DNA of 64,000 nt from Pandoraea capi (GTDB lineage: Bacteria > Pseudomonadota > Gammaproteobacteria > Burkholderiales > Burkholderiaceae), in contig NZ_CABPRV010000002.1 of NCBI RefSeq assembly GCF_902459735.1, positions 310,001-374,000 of the forward strand, in the 5' to 3' direction. Numbering within the stretch: the first letter of the stretch is position 1; the number at the start of each line of letters is the position of its first letter. Position numbers and translations under genes: made by a program. Under the pieces are notes generated by a model, which saw only the letters and a list, made by a program, of their open reading frames with translations, made no database searches and was not told the DNA's origin. Below are positions 1-8,861 of this stretch, one piece after another.

Positions 1-276
1 AAACCTGCGGCAGGTGGCGAAGTCTGCGTGCTGTTCGTCGACGCGCAGGAGCACGTCGAGCTACGGCGCCTTCATGCGAACGAGACGATCCGGTGCGGCG
101 ATACATCGCACATCGTCGAGGTACTGGTCACCGAGGGAACCCTCCTGCTCGAAGGCGCGACGCTTCCCGCAGGAAGCTGGATTCGGCTACCCGCAGGTGA
201 TGCCATCACGCTGACAGCGGGATCAGACGGCGTCTGCGTCTACCGCAAAGTCTATATGCCGCCTGTGCAGGCCTGA
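1..276 (+). CDS. Cupin-domain protein, C-terminal part (5' end outside window)
   Basis: The frame is open from base 1, so only the last 91 residues are present. The visible part alternates short beta strands with turns, including a VLVTEGTLLLEG stretch followed by LPAGSWIRLPAGD. This is the layout of the second half of a cupin barrel, as in ChrR-like cupins and small anti-sigma or sensor cupins. The usual metal-binding histidine motif would lie upstream of the window, so metal binding cannot be judged. It converges on the ABC exporter gene, with 6 bp between the stops. The family call rests on pattern alone; a different double-stranded beta-helix protein is possible. Confidence 0.55.
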   Translation, partial: KPAAGGEVCVLFVDAQEHVELRRLHANETIRCGDTSHIVEVLVTEGTLLLEGATLPAGSWIRLPAGDAITLTAGSDGVCVYRKVYMPPVQA

Positions 277-282
277 CAACGT

Positions 283-2019
283 TCAGGTCCGTCTGGCCAG
301 CACTTCGTCTCTCGGCCCGGCATCCACGACACGCCCGCCCTCCATCACGACAATGGTGTCGAAACGTTCGAGCAGACTCGGACGGTGAACCGACGCCACG
401 ATGCAAGCCGTCGGAAAGGCCGCGTACATGCGATCGAAAACGCGGCCTTCCGCGAGCGGATCGAGGGCGCTCGTCGGTTCATCAAGCAGCAGCAACGAAC
501 TGCCCTGCGCAGCCAGTGCGCCGCGCGACAACGCCAACCGTTGACGCTGTCCGCCAGAGAGATTGCTGCCGCGTTCGTTCAGGGTGCTGGACAAGCCATC
601 CGGGAGGTGTTGCAGAACGTCGTCGAAAACCCCGGCGTGAACGGCCGCCGTCAACGCTTGCGCATCGGCCGGCTCGCCGAACGTCAGGTTCTCTTCCACA
701 CTTGCCTCGAATACCTCGGCTTCCTGCGGAATCAGCGTGGCGAGCGTTCGTAATGCCGGCCAGTCCGTTGCCTTGCCGTCGCAAAGCAGTTCGCCGCTTT
801 GCGGAAGATAGAGACCTGCGAGCGTTCTCAGCAACGTGCTCTTGCCACCACCGCTCGGGCCGATCAGCGCCACGCGCGAGCCGCGCCGCAGCACGAGATC
901 CACACCGCGCAGGCCACCGCGCGCGTCGTCCGCGTACTGCCATGACACGTTACGCAAAGTCAGCGTATCCCAGGGAGTGTCGGCGATGACGCCGGGCACG
1001 GCGTCGGGGTCCCCAGGAGCTTCCCAGATCGGCTCGGCGCTGCCGTAGTCGGTATGCATGCGGGCGAAACTCTGGAAGTTGGACGCCATCGCGCCCACGA
1101 CCGTCGCCGCCTGCTGCGCGTACTGGTAAATCATGAACACGGTGCCCAGCATCACCGCCTGTCCCGGCTCACGCGACTGCAACACGTAGACCACCACGAG
1201 GATCCAGGTCAGCCCCATGCCGAGAATGTCGACGGCAAACCATTTGCCTTCGTTGACCGTCACCGTGCGGCGCAGCGGCACCATCACCGCCTCCATCCGG
1301 TGCCCCAGCAATTTGCGCGAGGCGGCCTGCAATCGCAGACCGATGACCGTTCCGGCGTTACCGACGAAATCGAGCAACGCGGCTGCATAACGTCGCTCGG
1401 CGTCGTTTTCGGCGCGGGCGAGTTGCATCAGTAAGCGATCGAAACGCAGGATGATGACGGCGATGACGACGTAGCCGGTCACGGCAATCACACCGCTCGT
1501 GCGCGAGAGCAAGGCAAGCGCCACGATCGGACCGACGAAATTGAACGCGCTTTGCAGATAGCCGAACTGGTTCTGCGCGAAATCGGAAAGCGCACGGCTC
1601 GACTGGACCACACGATGTTGCAGCTCGCCGGAGTGCCGACCGTCGCGCCATGCGAGCGGTGCGGCAGCAATGCGCGCATAAAGCTGATCCGCCAGACGGA
1701 CACGCACGCGCACACCGACGTTGCGCTCGAGAATGCGTCCCGGGCCATGCAGGAGCCAGGACAGTAGATAAATGCCCACGAGACAGACGATCCAACGCCC
1801 CGCCGCCGTCATGTCGCCCTGCTGAAGTGCGTTGATGGCCTGCGCCGCGAGCCACGGCATGGTCAGGCGCAGCAATTGTGCCGCCGACAGCAACCCGGCC
1901 GCTCCCAGCAGATGCGCACGAACGCCTTGCGCGTGGCGCCAAAGCGCCCGGTAAAGATCGCGAGCGGCGCTGCCGAGGCCGATGGCGGGTTTGCGCTGGG
2001 AAACTTCGGGCGCCGTCAT
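283..2019 (-). CDS. ABC exporter, fused membrane and ATPase domains
   Basis: A 578-residue half-transporter of the exporter (type IV) class: a six-helix membrane domain in roughly the first 320 residues, then a nucleotide-binding domain. Walker A (GPSGGGKST), the LSGGQRQR signature, Walker B (LLLLDEPT) and a switch histidine (ASVHRPS) are all intact, so it should hydrolyse ATP as a homodimer in the inner membrane. The open frame extends 44 codons further upstream. Position 2019 was chosen because AAAGGAG lies about 9 bases before that ATG and the upstream extension has no family character. Substrate is unknown; lipid, peptide or drug export are all possible. It stands alone, with no outer-membrane or adaptor partner nearby. 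Confidence 0.88.
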   Translation of the reverse strand: MTAPEVSQRKPAIGLGSAARDLYRALWRHAQGVRAHLLGAAGLLSAAQLLRLTMPWLAAQAINALQQGDMTAAGRWIVCLVGIYLLSWLLHGPGRILERNVGVRVRVRLADQLYARIAAAPLAWRDGRHSGELQHRVVQSSRALSDFAQNQFGYLQSAFNFVGPIVALALLSRTSGVIAVTGYVVIAVIILRFDRLLMQLARAENDAERRYAAALLDFVGNAGTVIGLRLQAASRKLLGHRMEAVMVPLRRTVTVNEGKWFAVDILGMGLTWILVVVYVLQSREPGQAVMLGTVFMIYQYAQQAATVVGAMASNFQSFARMHTDYGSAEPIWEAPGDPDAVPGVIADTPWDTLTLRNVSWQYADDARGGLRGVDLVLRRGSRVALIGPSGGGKSTLLRTLAGLYLPQSGELLCDGKATDWPALRTLATLIPQEAEVFEASVEENLTFGEPADAQALTAAVHAGVFDDVLQHLPDGLSSTLNERGSNLSGGQRQRLALSRGALAAQGSSLLLLDEPTSALDPLAEGRVFDRMYAAFPTACIVASVHRPSLLERFDTIVVMEGGRVVDAGPRDEVLARRT

Positions 2020-2209
2020 GCGTTCGTCGCTCCTTTTCGCTGAAGAATGCAGGGATGAATTCGGGAAACCCACGGAAATGCGCGGGCTGCGGCCATCTGT
2101 TCGCCAGGCCGCCGGAAGGCTGACGGCCTGACGCTCACGCCAACCGGTCACTCGACAAGATTGACGTCAAGACGGGTCAATATAGGGGAAAAACGCGCTG
2201 ACGTCGCGG

Positions 2210-5200
2210 TTACAACGTCGAATGCACGTGCGCACCATCCCCGCCCGGACGACGTCTCGGTGTCGGCTTCGGCCCCGCTGTCGTGGAGAGCAACGAGGGT
2301 GTCGCCGTTGTCGGCGTGCGCTCACGCGGCGACGGGGCGATGTAATAGAACCGAAGTTCCGCATCCGGATAGTGATACGGCGCCATGGCGAGATTCACGG
2401 CACACGAATCGCAGAACGGCAGCCGTGAGCACATCACAATGGAGCGCACAACCCCTTCGCCCGCCGGGTGATCGGCATAAATCTGCGCCAGAATCAGCCG
2501 CTCGGTGTCCAGTGTGCGCGACTTCGTTTCGCCCGATGCCGGGTGGTAAGTCGGCATGTTGGCGTCGGCGATGGCCAGACGCAACGCTGGCGGCTCCGTC
2601 GGTTCGCCCCGACGCCGTGCGTTTTTCTGATGAACAACGCTGTGTTGCCGTTGTGCATATGCCTGACCGGCATCCACGAAGCGCACCGTCGGGGCGTTGG
2701 TCGGTAACTGGTTGCGTTGCAGGCCGGACATGCAATAGTAGATCACACGCGTGCCGTCGGTCAGAATCACCTCGGCCAACGCGATGTTCGCGTTGCCGGC
2801 CAGCATGCGCAGTCGGTTCTGCACGTCACGCGACGCCCGTGCCGCGCCGGTGACCAGTGCCTGAAGTCCCGACATCCCTGGAAAGACCTCGTGGAAGAGC
2901 GCCAATACGTCGCGCGCGGTCTGCACGTCGCCAGTGAACGGCAACTGCGACCAGACCGCCAGCGGCGACGGGCGCGACACGAAGTCCCGCGCGACGGCGT
3001 TGACGAAGGCATCCGCTTGCGAGGGATATCGCTGCCAGCGTGTCCAGAGCTGCTGAAACGTCGGCAACAGGGCGGGATCAACCTCCGGCAACACGGGGGC
3101 ACGCGCGCCGTCCACTTCATCGGCACCGGCTGCGGCACCGATAGCAGCACCTCTGGCTGCCGCCACCCGACGTTCGATGGCATGCGTGAGCTGCTGCACG
3201 GCTTGCCGCGCCTCGCTCACCGACAACGGGATATCCTCCAGCCCTCGCCAGACTTGCGCCGGTGATGGCGCCTGCGCCCACATGCGCAAATACAACTGCA
3301 ACAACGTGCGTGTCTCGCCGTACGAGATCGTCGGCAGCACAATCGCGTTTTCCGCAGCCGCGCGATGACGCTGGGCAATGCGGTACTCCCGGATATCCTG
3401 ATGCTCTGCATCGCGCCGTCGCAGCCGGACGTGACGCCGCGCTTCATGCGCCTCCATATCGGGCAGGAAGAAGCGGTAATAGACGTCATGCGAGAGTTGA
3501 ACCACGCCATAGAGCTTGCCGTGATGATCCCGATACGTGCCGAAGGGTACGGCGATCTCCATGCCGCCGAGGCTGATATGCACACGCCGGCCGCCGACCG
3601 GGCCGTCCGAGGTTGCCTGCTCGAAGAAAGTCATCTCGCCGTCCAGCGTCCGCACGTAGACCGACGCATCGACCACCGGAGAGTCCGGCCCCACGTGAGG
3701 GACATCGTCTTCGTCGAACGTCCCAAGCCGCCCGAACGCGAAGAATCGCCGACGGCCGTCCGGCGCCTCGAATTGCTGCGCATAGACCGCGACACGCAAG
3801 CGCAGTACGGGCGACGCCTCGATGACCTGATGCTGCGTCACCGTCGCGCCCTGCTCCGTCACCGTGACCTGCCCTTCGCGCTCGGAGTGACATTCGAGAC
3901 ACATGCCGTCGACGTCGGCCCCCATTCCCCGCGAGATACGACACAACGTGTACGGCCCGGCTTCGGCGCGTATTTCATCGAGGGGACGGAGATTGGACGC
4001 GTGCTTGCGTGTATGTGCGACGGTTGCGCCGTACAGCACCCCGTCGACCTCAAAGACCTGCACTCCGTTCTGCGTCAGTTCCGGACGGTACTCGACGTAG
4101 ACATCAGGCGGCAATGTCCATTGCACACCCCGACCCAGTTCGCTTTCGAACGATTCGCGTTCATAGGTCGGATGTCCTTCGTGGGGCACTGGCGCCGGGG
4201 TCTGTGGCCATAGATGCGCGAGCAAGGCCAGCGCGTCCTTGCGCAGCGATTCGGGACGCACCACCGCCGCCAGACACTCGAACCCCGCGAGCGTCATTCG
4301 TGCGGCCAGCCCCTTCGCCCGATCGAGCGCCCGAGGGTCGCCCGACGCGGTGTGCCGTCGCGGCCGTGCGGCAGGCGAATCTGCCGAATTGAGCGAATTG
4401 GGCGAATCTGACGGCGCCGCCGATTCCGCCGGTGCGTGACGACGATCGCGAGGCAAATGCTGCGCGACGGTGTCGATCAGCAACTCCGCAATCTCCTCCA
4501 TGTCCGGAGAATCGAGCACCGACGCGTTCGGCGACGGCCACCCCGGTGTGACGGGCGCCCCGGCGCGTTGCGTCCAGAAGCGCAACTGGTCGTCTTCATG
4601 AATCCTGGACTCGATGGACGGCCAGTCATTCCCCCACAGCGTCGGGCCGTGCGTGCTGGCATAGCATCGGGGCCAGAAGGTGTGGCGCGGCACACAATTC
4701 AACAGTTCGGAGACGAGTCCGGGCGCCTTGTCGGCGAGCGACAGCGCGTACTCGCGCCATGCGCCGTCCGGGCTACGCAGCATCAGCAAGATCGCATGCG
4801 TGGCCTCGAACGTCGTGCACCGCGCTGGCGTTCCGGATGTCTCCGGCGTTTGCCGCCCGGCAGCGCGCTCCAGATTCAGATGCATGCGAAAAGGCATCAG
4901 CACTTCGGCGTTGGCAAATACCTCGCGCGTTTCGGGGTCGGCGGCGGCCACGGCCTCGCGGATCAGCATCACCACCGCGCGCTGCACGTCCTGTCGATAC
5001 GCGAAGTGACCGGCGCTCGCCGCATCGACGCCCGCCACCAGCGACGGCGCCCTGCCCAGCGGCCTGACATCGGCAGACGGAAGACAGGCCGGTGCGATGG
5101 CACGCACGTCCGAGGTTGTCCCCATGTCCAGCAGCCCGAAGATGCCGGACGTGATGCTGGCCTGCGGCAAGACCGTCGGCGCGGCGACGGCGCGCGGCCC

Positions 5201-5536
5201 CTCGACGAGATCCCGGCGGGTCGGCACGCGCGCGCCGGACACCGTGGCCGCAGAAGCGAGTCCACCGACGGTCAGCAGTGTCAATGCAAAAACGGCATAT
5301 GAGGCATCTCTCGCTGTCGTCCGATCCGGCGTGACGGGCATCGCGGGCGTCTCGCGCGTCGCTATCACACGGCTCGTGCGCTTCCGGGAGCCATGGCGCG
5401 CCCCCGTGTGGCGCGACGCTCTGCCCGCATGCCAGTCATCGGCAAACGCAGGCCGAGGGCTGCGCGGCAACGCGTGGTACGACGATGACGCGGGACGATG
5501 GGCGTGGTGCGGCATCGCCTGATGCAATCGAGTCAT
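2210..5536 (-). CDS. Large orphan protein with a deaminase-like C-terminal domain
   Basis: A 1108-residue protein I do not recognise as a whole. Residues 1-65 are rich in His, Arg and Ser; residues 79-98 form one hydrophobic segment (possible membrane anchor or late signal). The middle has no motif I can name. The last 110 residues carry D1010-T-E1012 followed by C1042-D-S-C1045 and a YPDAELRFYY strand. This is the order and spacing of the zinc- and proton-relay motifs of the BURPS668_1122-like branch of the bacterial toxin deaminases, which use [DS]xE instead of HAE. About 40 proline- and arginine-rich residues follow. The start has AGAGGA 7 bases upstream. No immunity-like gene lies beside it, so either it acts on host cells or its immunity gene is elsewhere. 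The family call for the tail is moderate; substrate (DNA, RNA, nucleotide) cannot be inferred. Confidence 0.72.
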   Translation of the reverse strand: MTRLHQAMPHHAHRPASSSYHALPRSPRPAFADDWHAGRASRHTGARHGSRKRTSRVIATRETPAMPVTPDRTTARDASYAVFALTLLTVGGLASAATVSGARVPTRRDLVEGPRAVAAPTVLPQASITSGIFGLLDMGTTSDVRAIAPACLPSADVRPLGRAPSLVAGVDAASAGHFAYRQDVQRAVVMLIREAVAAADPETREVFANAEVLMPFRMHLNLERAAGRQTPETSGTPARCTTFEATHAILLMLRSPDGAWREYALSLADKAPGLVSELLNCVPRHTFWPRCYASTHGPTLWGNDWPSIESRIHEDDQLRFWTQRAGAPVTPGWPSPNASVLDSPDMEEIAELLIDTVAQHLPRDRRHAPAESAAPSDSPNSLNSADSPAARPRRHTASGDPRALDRAKGLAARMTLAGFECLAAVVRPESLRKDALALLAHLWPQTPAPVPHEGHPTYERESFESELGRGVQWTLPPDVYVEYRPELTQNGVQVFEVDGVLYGATVAHTRKHASNLRPLDEIRAEAGPYTLCRISRGMGADVDGMCLECHSEREGQVTVTEQGATVTQHQVIEASPVLRLRVAVYAQQFEAPDGRRRFFAFGRLGTFDEDDVPHVGPDSPVVDASVYVRTLDGEMTFFEQATSDGPVGGRRVHISLGGMEIAVPFGTYRDHHGKLYGVVQLSHDVYYRFFLPDMEAHEARRHVRLRRRDAEHQDIREYRIAQRHRAAAENAIVLPTISYGETRTLLQLYLRMWAQAPSPAQVWRGLEDIPLSVSEARQAVQQLTHAIERRVAAARGAAIGAAAGADEVDGARAPVLPEVDPALLPTFQQLWTRWQRYPSQADAFVNAVARDFVSRPSPLAVWSQLPFTGDVQTARDVLALFHEVFPGMSGLQALVTGAARASRDVQNRLRMLAGNANIALAEVILTDGTRVIYYCMSGLQRNQLPTNAPTVRFVDAGQAYAQRQHSVVHQKNARRRGEPTEPPALRLAIADANMPTYHPASGETKSRTLDTERLILAQIYADHPAGEGVVRSIVMCSRLPFCDSCAVNLAMAPYHYPDAELRFYYIAPSPRERTPTTATPSLLSTTAGPKPTPRRRPGGDGAHVHSTL

Positions 5537-5742
5537 TCAGCAATCCTCTATAAATCGCGCTGCGAATGGCCATCGTGCGAATGCACGCCGGATCGCATTA
5601 CGCAGCCGGGAGAGAACGCTAACTTGGCAAGACGCCGCGTGATTGCTGAAACGAACCGTCAGTTGTGCCAGAGTTGACGATCATGTCGTGCCACACCAAC
5701 AAATTGGGCGTTGGCCGATGACACCCGCCGTCGTCGACCACG

Positions 5743-6753
5743 TCAATCCGTGTGTGCCACGTCGGCCATGGATAGATGCTCGTGGACGAAGCGCGTCACT
5801 TCGGCGCGTAACTCCCGATCCTCCGGCGCGCCCATGAATCCGCCGTGCGGCATCGCTTCGAACACATGCAACTCACACGGCACCCGCGCGCGGCGCAACG
5901 CCCGGTGCATGCGCACGGCATTCGACAGGAACAGATCGCGTGTCCCGCTCTGGATGAACGTCGGCACAAAGCCCTTGCTGAAATCCCCGAACAACGGCGA
6001 CAAGTGCGGATCGGACAAATCCGCGCCGGCGGCATACAGCAGATTGTTGGACATCAACGACCTGGGCAAGAGCACGTCCACCCGTTGATTGAGTTCGAAG
6101 CTGTCGCCGGACTCCGTCAGATCGAGTTCCGGTGACAGCAGCACCAACGCCCCGGGTAGCGGCAGACCTTCGTCGCGTGCGCGCAGCACCATGGCTGCCG
6201 CGAGATTCGCCCCCGCAGAACGGCCACCGATCACGATCTTCTCCGGCGAGTATTCGCACAGCAGATGGCGATACACCGTCAGACAGTCGTCGAGTCCGGC
6301 GGGGTACGGATGCGCGGGTGGCATGCGGTAGTCGATGCCCCAACAGCGCACGCCCAGTTGGTCGGCTTGCATCTGCGCACCGATCCGGCAAACATCACCC
6401 TCGCCGAGGACCAGGCCCCCGCCGTGAAGATCCACGTAGACGACATCGTCCGTGACGAGATCGGGCGGTGTGGCGACATGGGCCGTCGCGTTCCCGAGCG
6501 TCAGCGTCTGCACGGACGAGCGCAACCGGCCCGCGTACTGCGCCATCGCGGCGCCGTATTGCGCGTCGGCGGCGGCCTTGAAGCGCGTCCAGCCGTCGAT
6601 GTCATCCGGTAACGGTGTCGTGTGCAAGGCATTGAACGGCACGCCGTCCGCATTGACCAGACGACGTAATGCCGCCTGGGCCTCGGCGCTGACACTCTCG
6701 GGAAAAGGGATAACGCGTGCGGGAACTCGCACGCCGTCCACAGGTGAATTCAT
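5743..6753 (-). CDS. Alpha/beta hydrolase of the hormone-sensitive lipase family
   Basis: A 336-residue cytoplasmic esterase or lipase of family IV. It shows the oxyanion-hole HGGG (residues 110-113), the nucleophile elbow GRSAG with Ser179, the acid Asp273 (SGTRDLF) and the catalytic His303 (MPHGG), so the triad is complete. The frame is open 42 codons further upstream, overlapping the neighbouring TetR gene; the ATG at 6753 is preferred because it falls between the genes and the hydrolase homology begins just after it. It lies 34 bp downstream of a TetR regulator on the same strand and is probably co-transcribed with it. The natural ester substrate is unknown. Confidence 0.88.
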   Translation of the reverse strand: MNSPVDGVRVPARVIPFPESVSAEAQAALRRLVNADGVPFNALHTTPLPDDIDGWTRFKAAADAQYGAAMAQYAGRLRSSVQTLTLGNATAHVATPPDLVTDDVVYVDLHGGGLVLGEGDVCRIGAQMQADQLGVRCWGIDYRMPPAHPYPAGLDDCLTVYRHLLCEYSPEKIVIGGRSAGANLAAAMVLRARDEGLPLPGALVLLSPELDLTESGDSFELNQRVDVLLPRSLMSNNLLYAAGADLSDPHLSPLFGDFSKGFVPTFIQSGTRDLFLSNAVRMHRALRRARVPCELHVFEAMPHGGFMGAPEDRELRAEVTRFVHEHLSMADVAHTD

Positions 6754-6787
6754 GACTTTCGATTCGGTAGAAGAAAGATGCGACGCG

Positions 6788-7369
6788 TCAATTAGCGCCG
6801 GGCGTCGACGGCCAGTGCCGGAGGGACACGTTGAGCGCGTCGAGGCTGCGTTGCCATGAGATGTCGGACCCGGGTGCACTGTGCGAGAAGCCTGTCGCCA
6901 GTTCGAGCGTGATGTAGCCCATCAGGAAACCTCCGAGGAAGCGAACGGCATGGACCTGCTCGTCCTCCGGCACGCCATAGCCGCGCAGCACGGCGCGGAT
7001 CAATTGCGTCAGTTTCGGCCCGGCGCTCGCCGCCGCCTGTGCCGACGTCAGCGGGTACCTTGCGGCGGTGAAGCGTCCCGGATGCCGACGTGCGTAGTCG
7101 CGATGGGCATCCGCCAGCGCTTGCAGCGCCTCGCGCCCGGAGAGACCCGCCATCGCTTGCATGGCCGCGTCGGCAAGCTGTGCGAGCGCGAACATGGCGA
7201 TCTCGGCCTTGAGCGTGTCCAGATTCTTCACATGCGAGTACAGACTCGGCAGACGCACATCGAACTTCCGCGCAAGCGCTGCCCCGCTGAGTTGCTCGAA
7301 ACCGATCTCGTCGGCCAGATCTGCGCCTCCTTCCACCAGACGTTCCAGCGTCAATCCCGCTCTGACCAT
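6788..7369 (-). CDS. TetR-family transcriptional regulator
   Basis: A 193-residue one-domain repressor. Residues 1-50 form the TetR helix-turn-helix (LARKFDVRLPSLYSHVKN), and the remainder is an all-helical ligand-binding domain of the WHG-type TetR C-terminal class. The start has GAGGG 5-6 bases upstream. It is first in a two-gene unit with the esterase, which suggests it senses an ester or its acid product, or that it also controls the divergent chrA-like gene. A palindrome, AGGAAATTTCCT, sits in the divergent promoter region. Confidence 0.9.
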   Translation of the reverse strand: MVRAGLTLERLVEGGADLADEIGFEQLSGAALARKFDVRLPSLYSHVKNLDTLKAEIAMFALAQLADAAMQAMAGLSGREALQALADAHRDYARRHPGRFTAARYPLTSAQAAASAGPKLTQLIRAVLRGYGVPEDEQVHAVRFLGGFLMGYITLELATGFSHSAPGSDISWQRSLDALNVSLRHWPSTPGAN

Positions 7370-7407
7370 CGTATCCCTCGCGCTCTCACATCAAAACTAC
7401 TTAAATA

Positions 7408-7419
7408 AGGAAATTTCCT
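7408..7419. promoter_or_regulatory. Palindromic operator candidate (AGGAAATTTCCT)
   Basis: A perfect 12-bp palindrome in an AT-rich stretch (7400-7445), between the TetR gene and the divergent chromate transporter. The position suits autoregulation by TetR. No experiment supports this; the palindrome itself is seen directly. Confidence 0.45.
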
Positions 7420-7609
7420 AATCATATTAGTTAACGATAATCCGATCAAGCAACGGATGTCGCCAAACCTGATGAAATGCGGAAGCTCCGCCATCGGCAT
7501 CACACGCGTTTCGCGGCAAAACGATGCCGTACGCCAACGTCCCCCCAAGGTCACGGCTTCGCTGCTATGCTCGCGAGACTTTGGCTTCCGGCTTTCGTGC
7601 GCCTGTCCT

Positions 7610-8839
7610 TTGAAGAACCACCTCTCCCCGAACACCGAGGCACGCCCTCGGTCGCGCGAGGCATTCGACGTGCTCTGCGCCTTTCTCATCCTCGGCCTGA
7701 CGAGTTTCGGCGGGCCGGTGGCGCACATCGGCTATTTCCGTCGTGAGTTCGTGCAGAGGCGCCGCTGGCTCGACGATGCGAGCTTCGCCGATCTGGTGGG
7801 GTTATGTCAGTTTCTGCCCGGACCGGCGAGCAGCCAGGTCGGGTTCTCGCTCGGCCTGCTCAGGGCCGGGTGGCTGGGTGGTCTCGCGGCGTGGTGCGGC
7901 TTTACTCTGCCCTCGGCGCTACTGCTTCTGGGATTCGCCCGCGTCGCGCCGCAACTGGGTGGATCGATCGGCAGCGGTGTATTGCATGGCCTGAAGTTGG
8001 TCGCGGTCGCCGTGGTGGCGCAAGCCGTGTGGGACATGGCAACACGGCTTTGTCCCGACACGCGGCGTGCCGGCATTGCACTGGCTGCCGTGGCCATCCT
8101 TGCCTTGACGACGACCGTCTACGCACAACTCATCGTGATTGCGCTCGGCGCACTGCTTGGCTTTGCGCTGCTGCGCACGGAAGGACTCGCGCCGACGGAC
8201 GCAGCGGCGTCGCTGCGCTTTCCTGTCTCTCGAACCGCGAGCGTCCTGGCACTGATCGTCTTTTGCGTCCTGCTATTCGGACTCCCTGCCCTGCACCCTC
8301 TGACCGAAAGCCGGGCGATCGCCATCTTCGACGGTTTCTATCGCTCGGGCGCTCTGGTTTTCGGTGGCGGGCACGTCGTGCTGCCCCTGCTTCAGGAGCA
8401 GACCGTGGCATCAGGATGGGTGTCCGCGAATGACTTTCTGGCGGGCTACGGCGCTGCGCAGGCCGTGCCCGGGCCGTTGTTCACATTCGCGACATTTCTC
8501 GGCGGGTTGTCCGGCGGGCCAACGCACGCGTGGTCAGGCGCAGTGCTCGCCACGGTAGGCATCTTCCTGCCGGGGCTGCTGCTGGTCGTCGCGGCATTGC
8601 CGCATTGGCAGGCATTGCGTTCACGCCCCATCACAGCAGCCATGCTGGCCGGCGTCAACGCGGCCGTCGTCGGCATTCTCGCGTCGGCGCTGTACTCGCC
8701 CGTGTGGACGAGCGCCGTGCACGCGCCGGCCGACTTCGCGGTGGCCGTCATCGCATTTGTCCTGCTGGTGCGCTGGAAAGCCCCGCCGCTGGCGGTGGTC
8801 GCGTTATGCGCCATCGCCGGTGCGGCGGGGATCGTCTGA
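7610..8839 (+). CDS. chrA: ChrA-family chromate transporter
   Basis: A member of the CHR superfamily, which exports chromate from the cytoplasm. The two homologous halves are visible: each starts with a GLTSFGGPxAHIGY or GGGHVVLPLL type motif and continues with QFLPGPASSQ or QAVPGPLFTF signatures, followed by hydrophobic helices (about ten in all). The length (409 residues from this start) fits long-chain ChrA. The frame is open from 7457, but the first 51 codons show no family similarity. A TTG at 7610, about 17 residues before the first conserved helix, is the most plausible start, although no clear ribosome site supports it. Some CHR proteins do not confer chromate resistance, so the substrate is by family only. 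Confidence 0.87.
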   Translation: MKNHLSPNTEARPRSREAFDVLCAFLILGLTSFGGPVAHIGYFRREFVQRRRWLDDASFADLVGLCQFLPGPASSQVGFSLGLLRAGWLGGLAAWCGFTLPSALLLLGFARVAPQLGGSIGSGVLHGLKLVAVAVVAQAVWDMATRLCPDTRRAGIALAAVAILALTTTVYAQLIVIALGALLGFALLRTEGLAPTDAAASLRFPVSRTASVLALIVFCVLLFGLPALHPLTESRAIAIFDGFYRSGALVFGGGHVVLPLLQEQTVASGWVSANDFLAGYGAAQAVPGPLFTFATFLGGLSGGPTHAWSGAVLATVGIFLPGLLLVVAALPHWQALRSRPITAAMLAGVNAAVVGILASALYSPVWTSAVHAPADFAVAVIAFVLLVRWKAPPLAVVALCAIAGAAGIV

Positions 8840-8861
8840 GAGCGACGCGCGCTGTTGCCGG

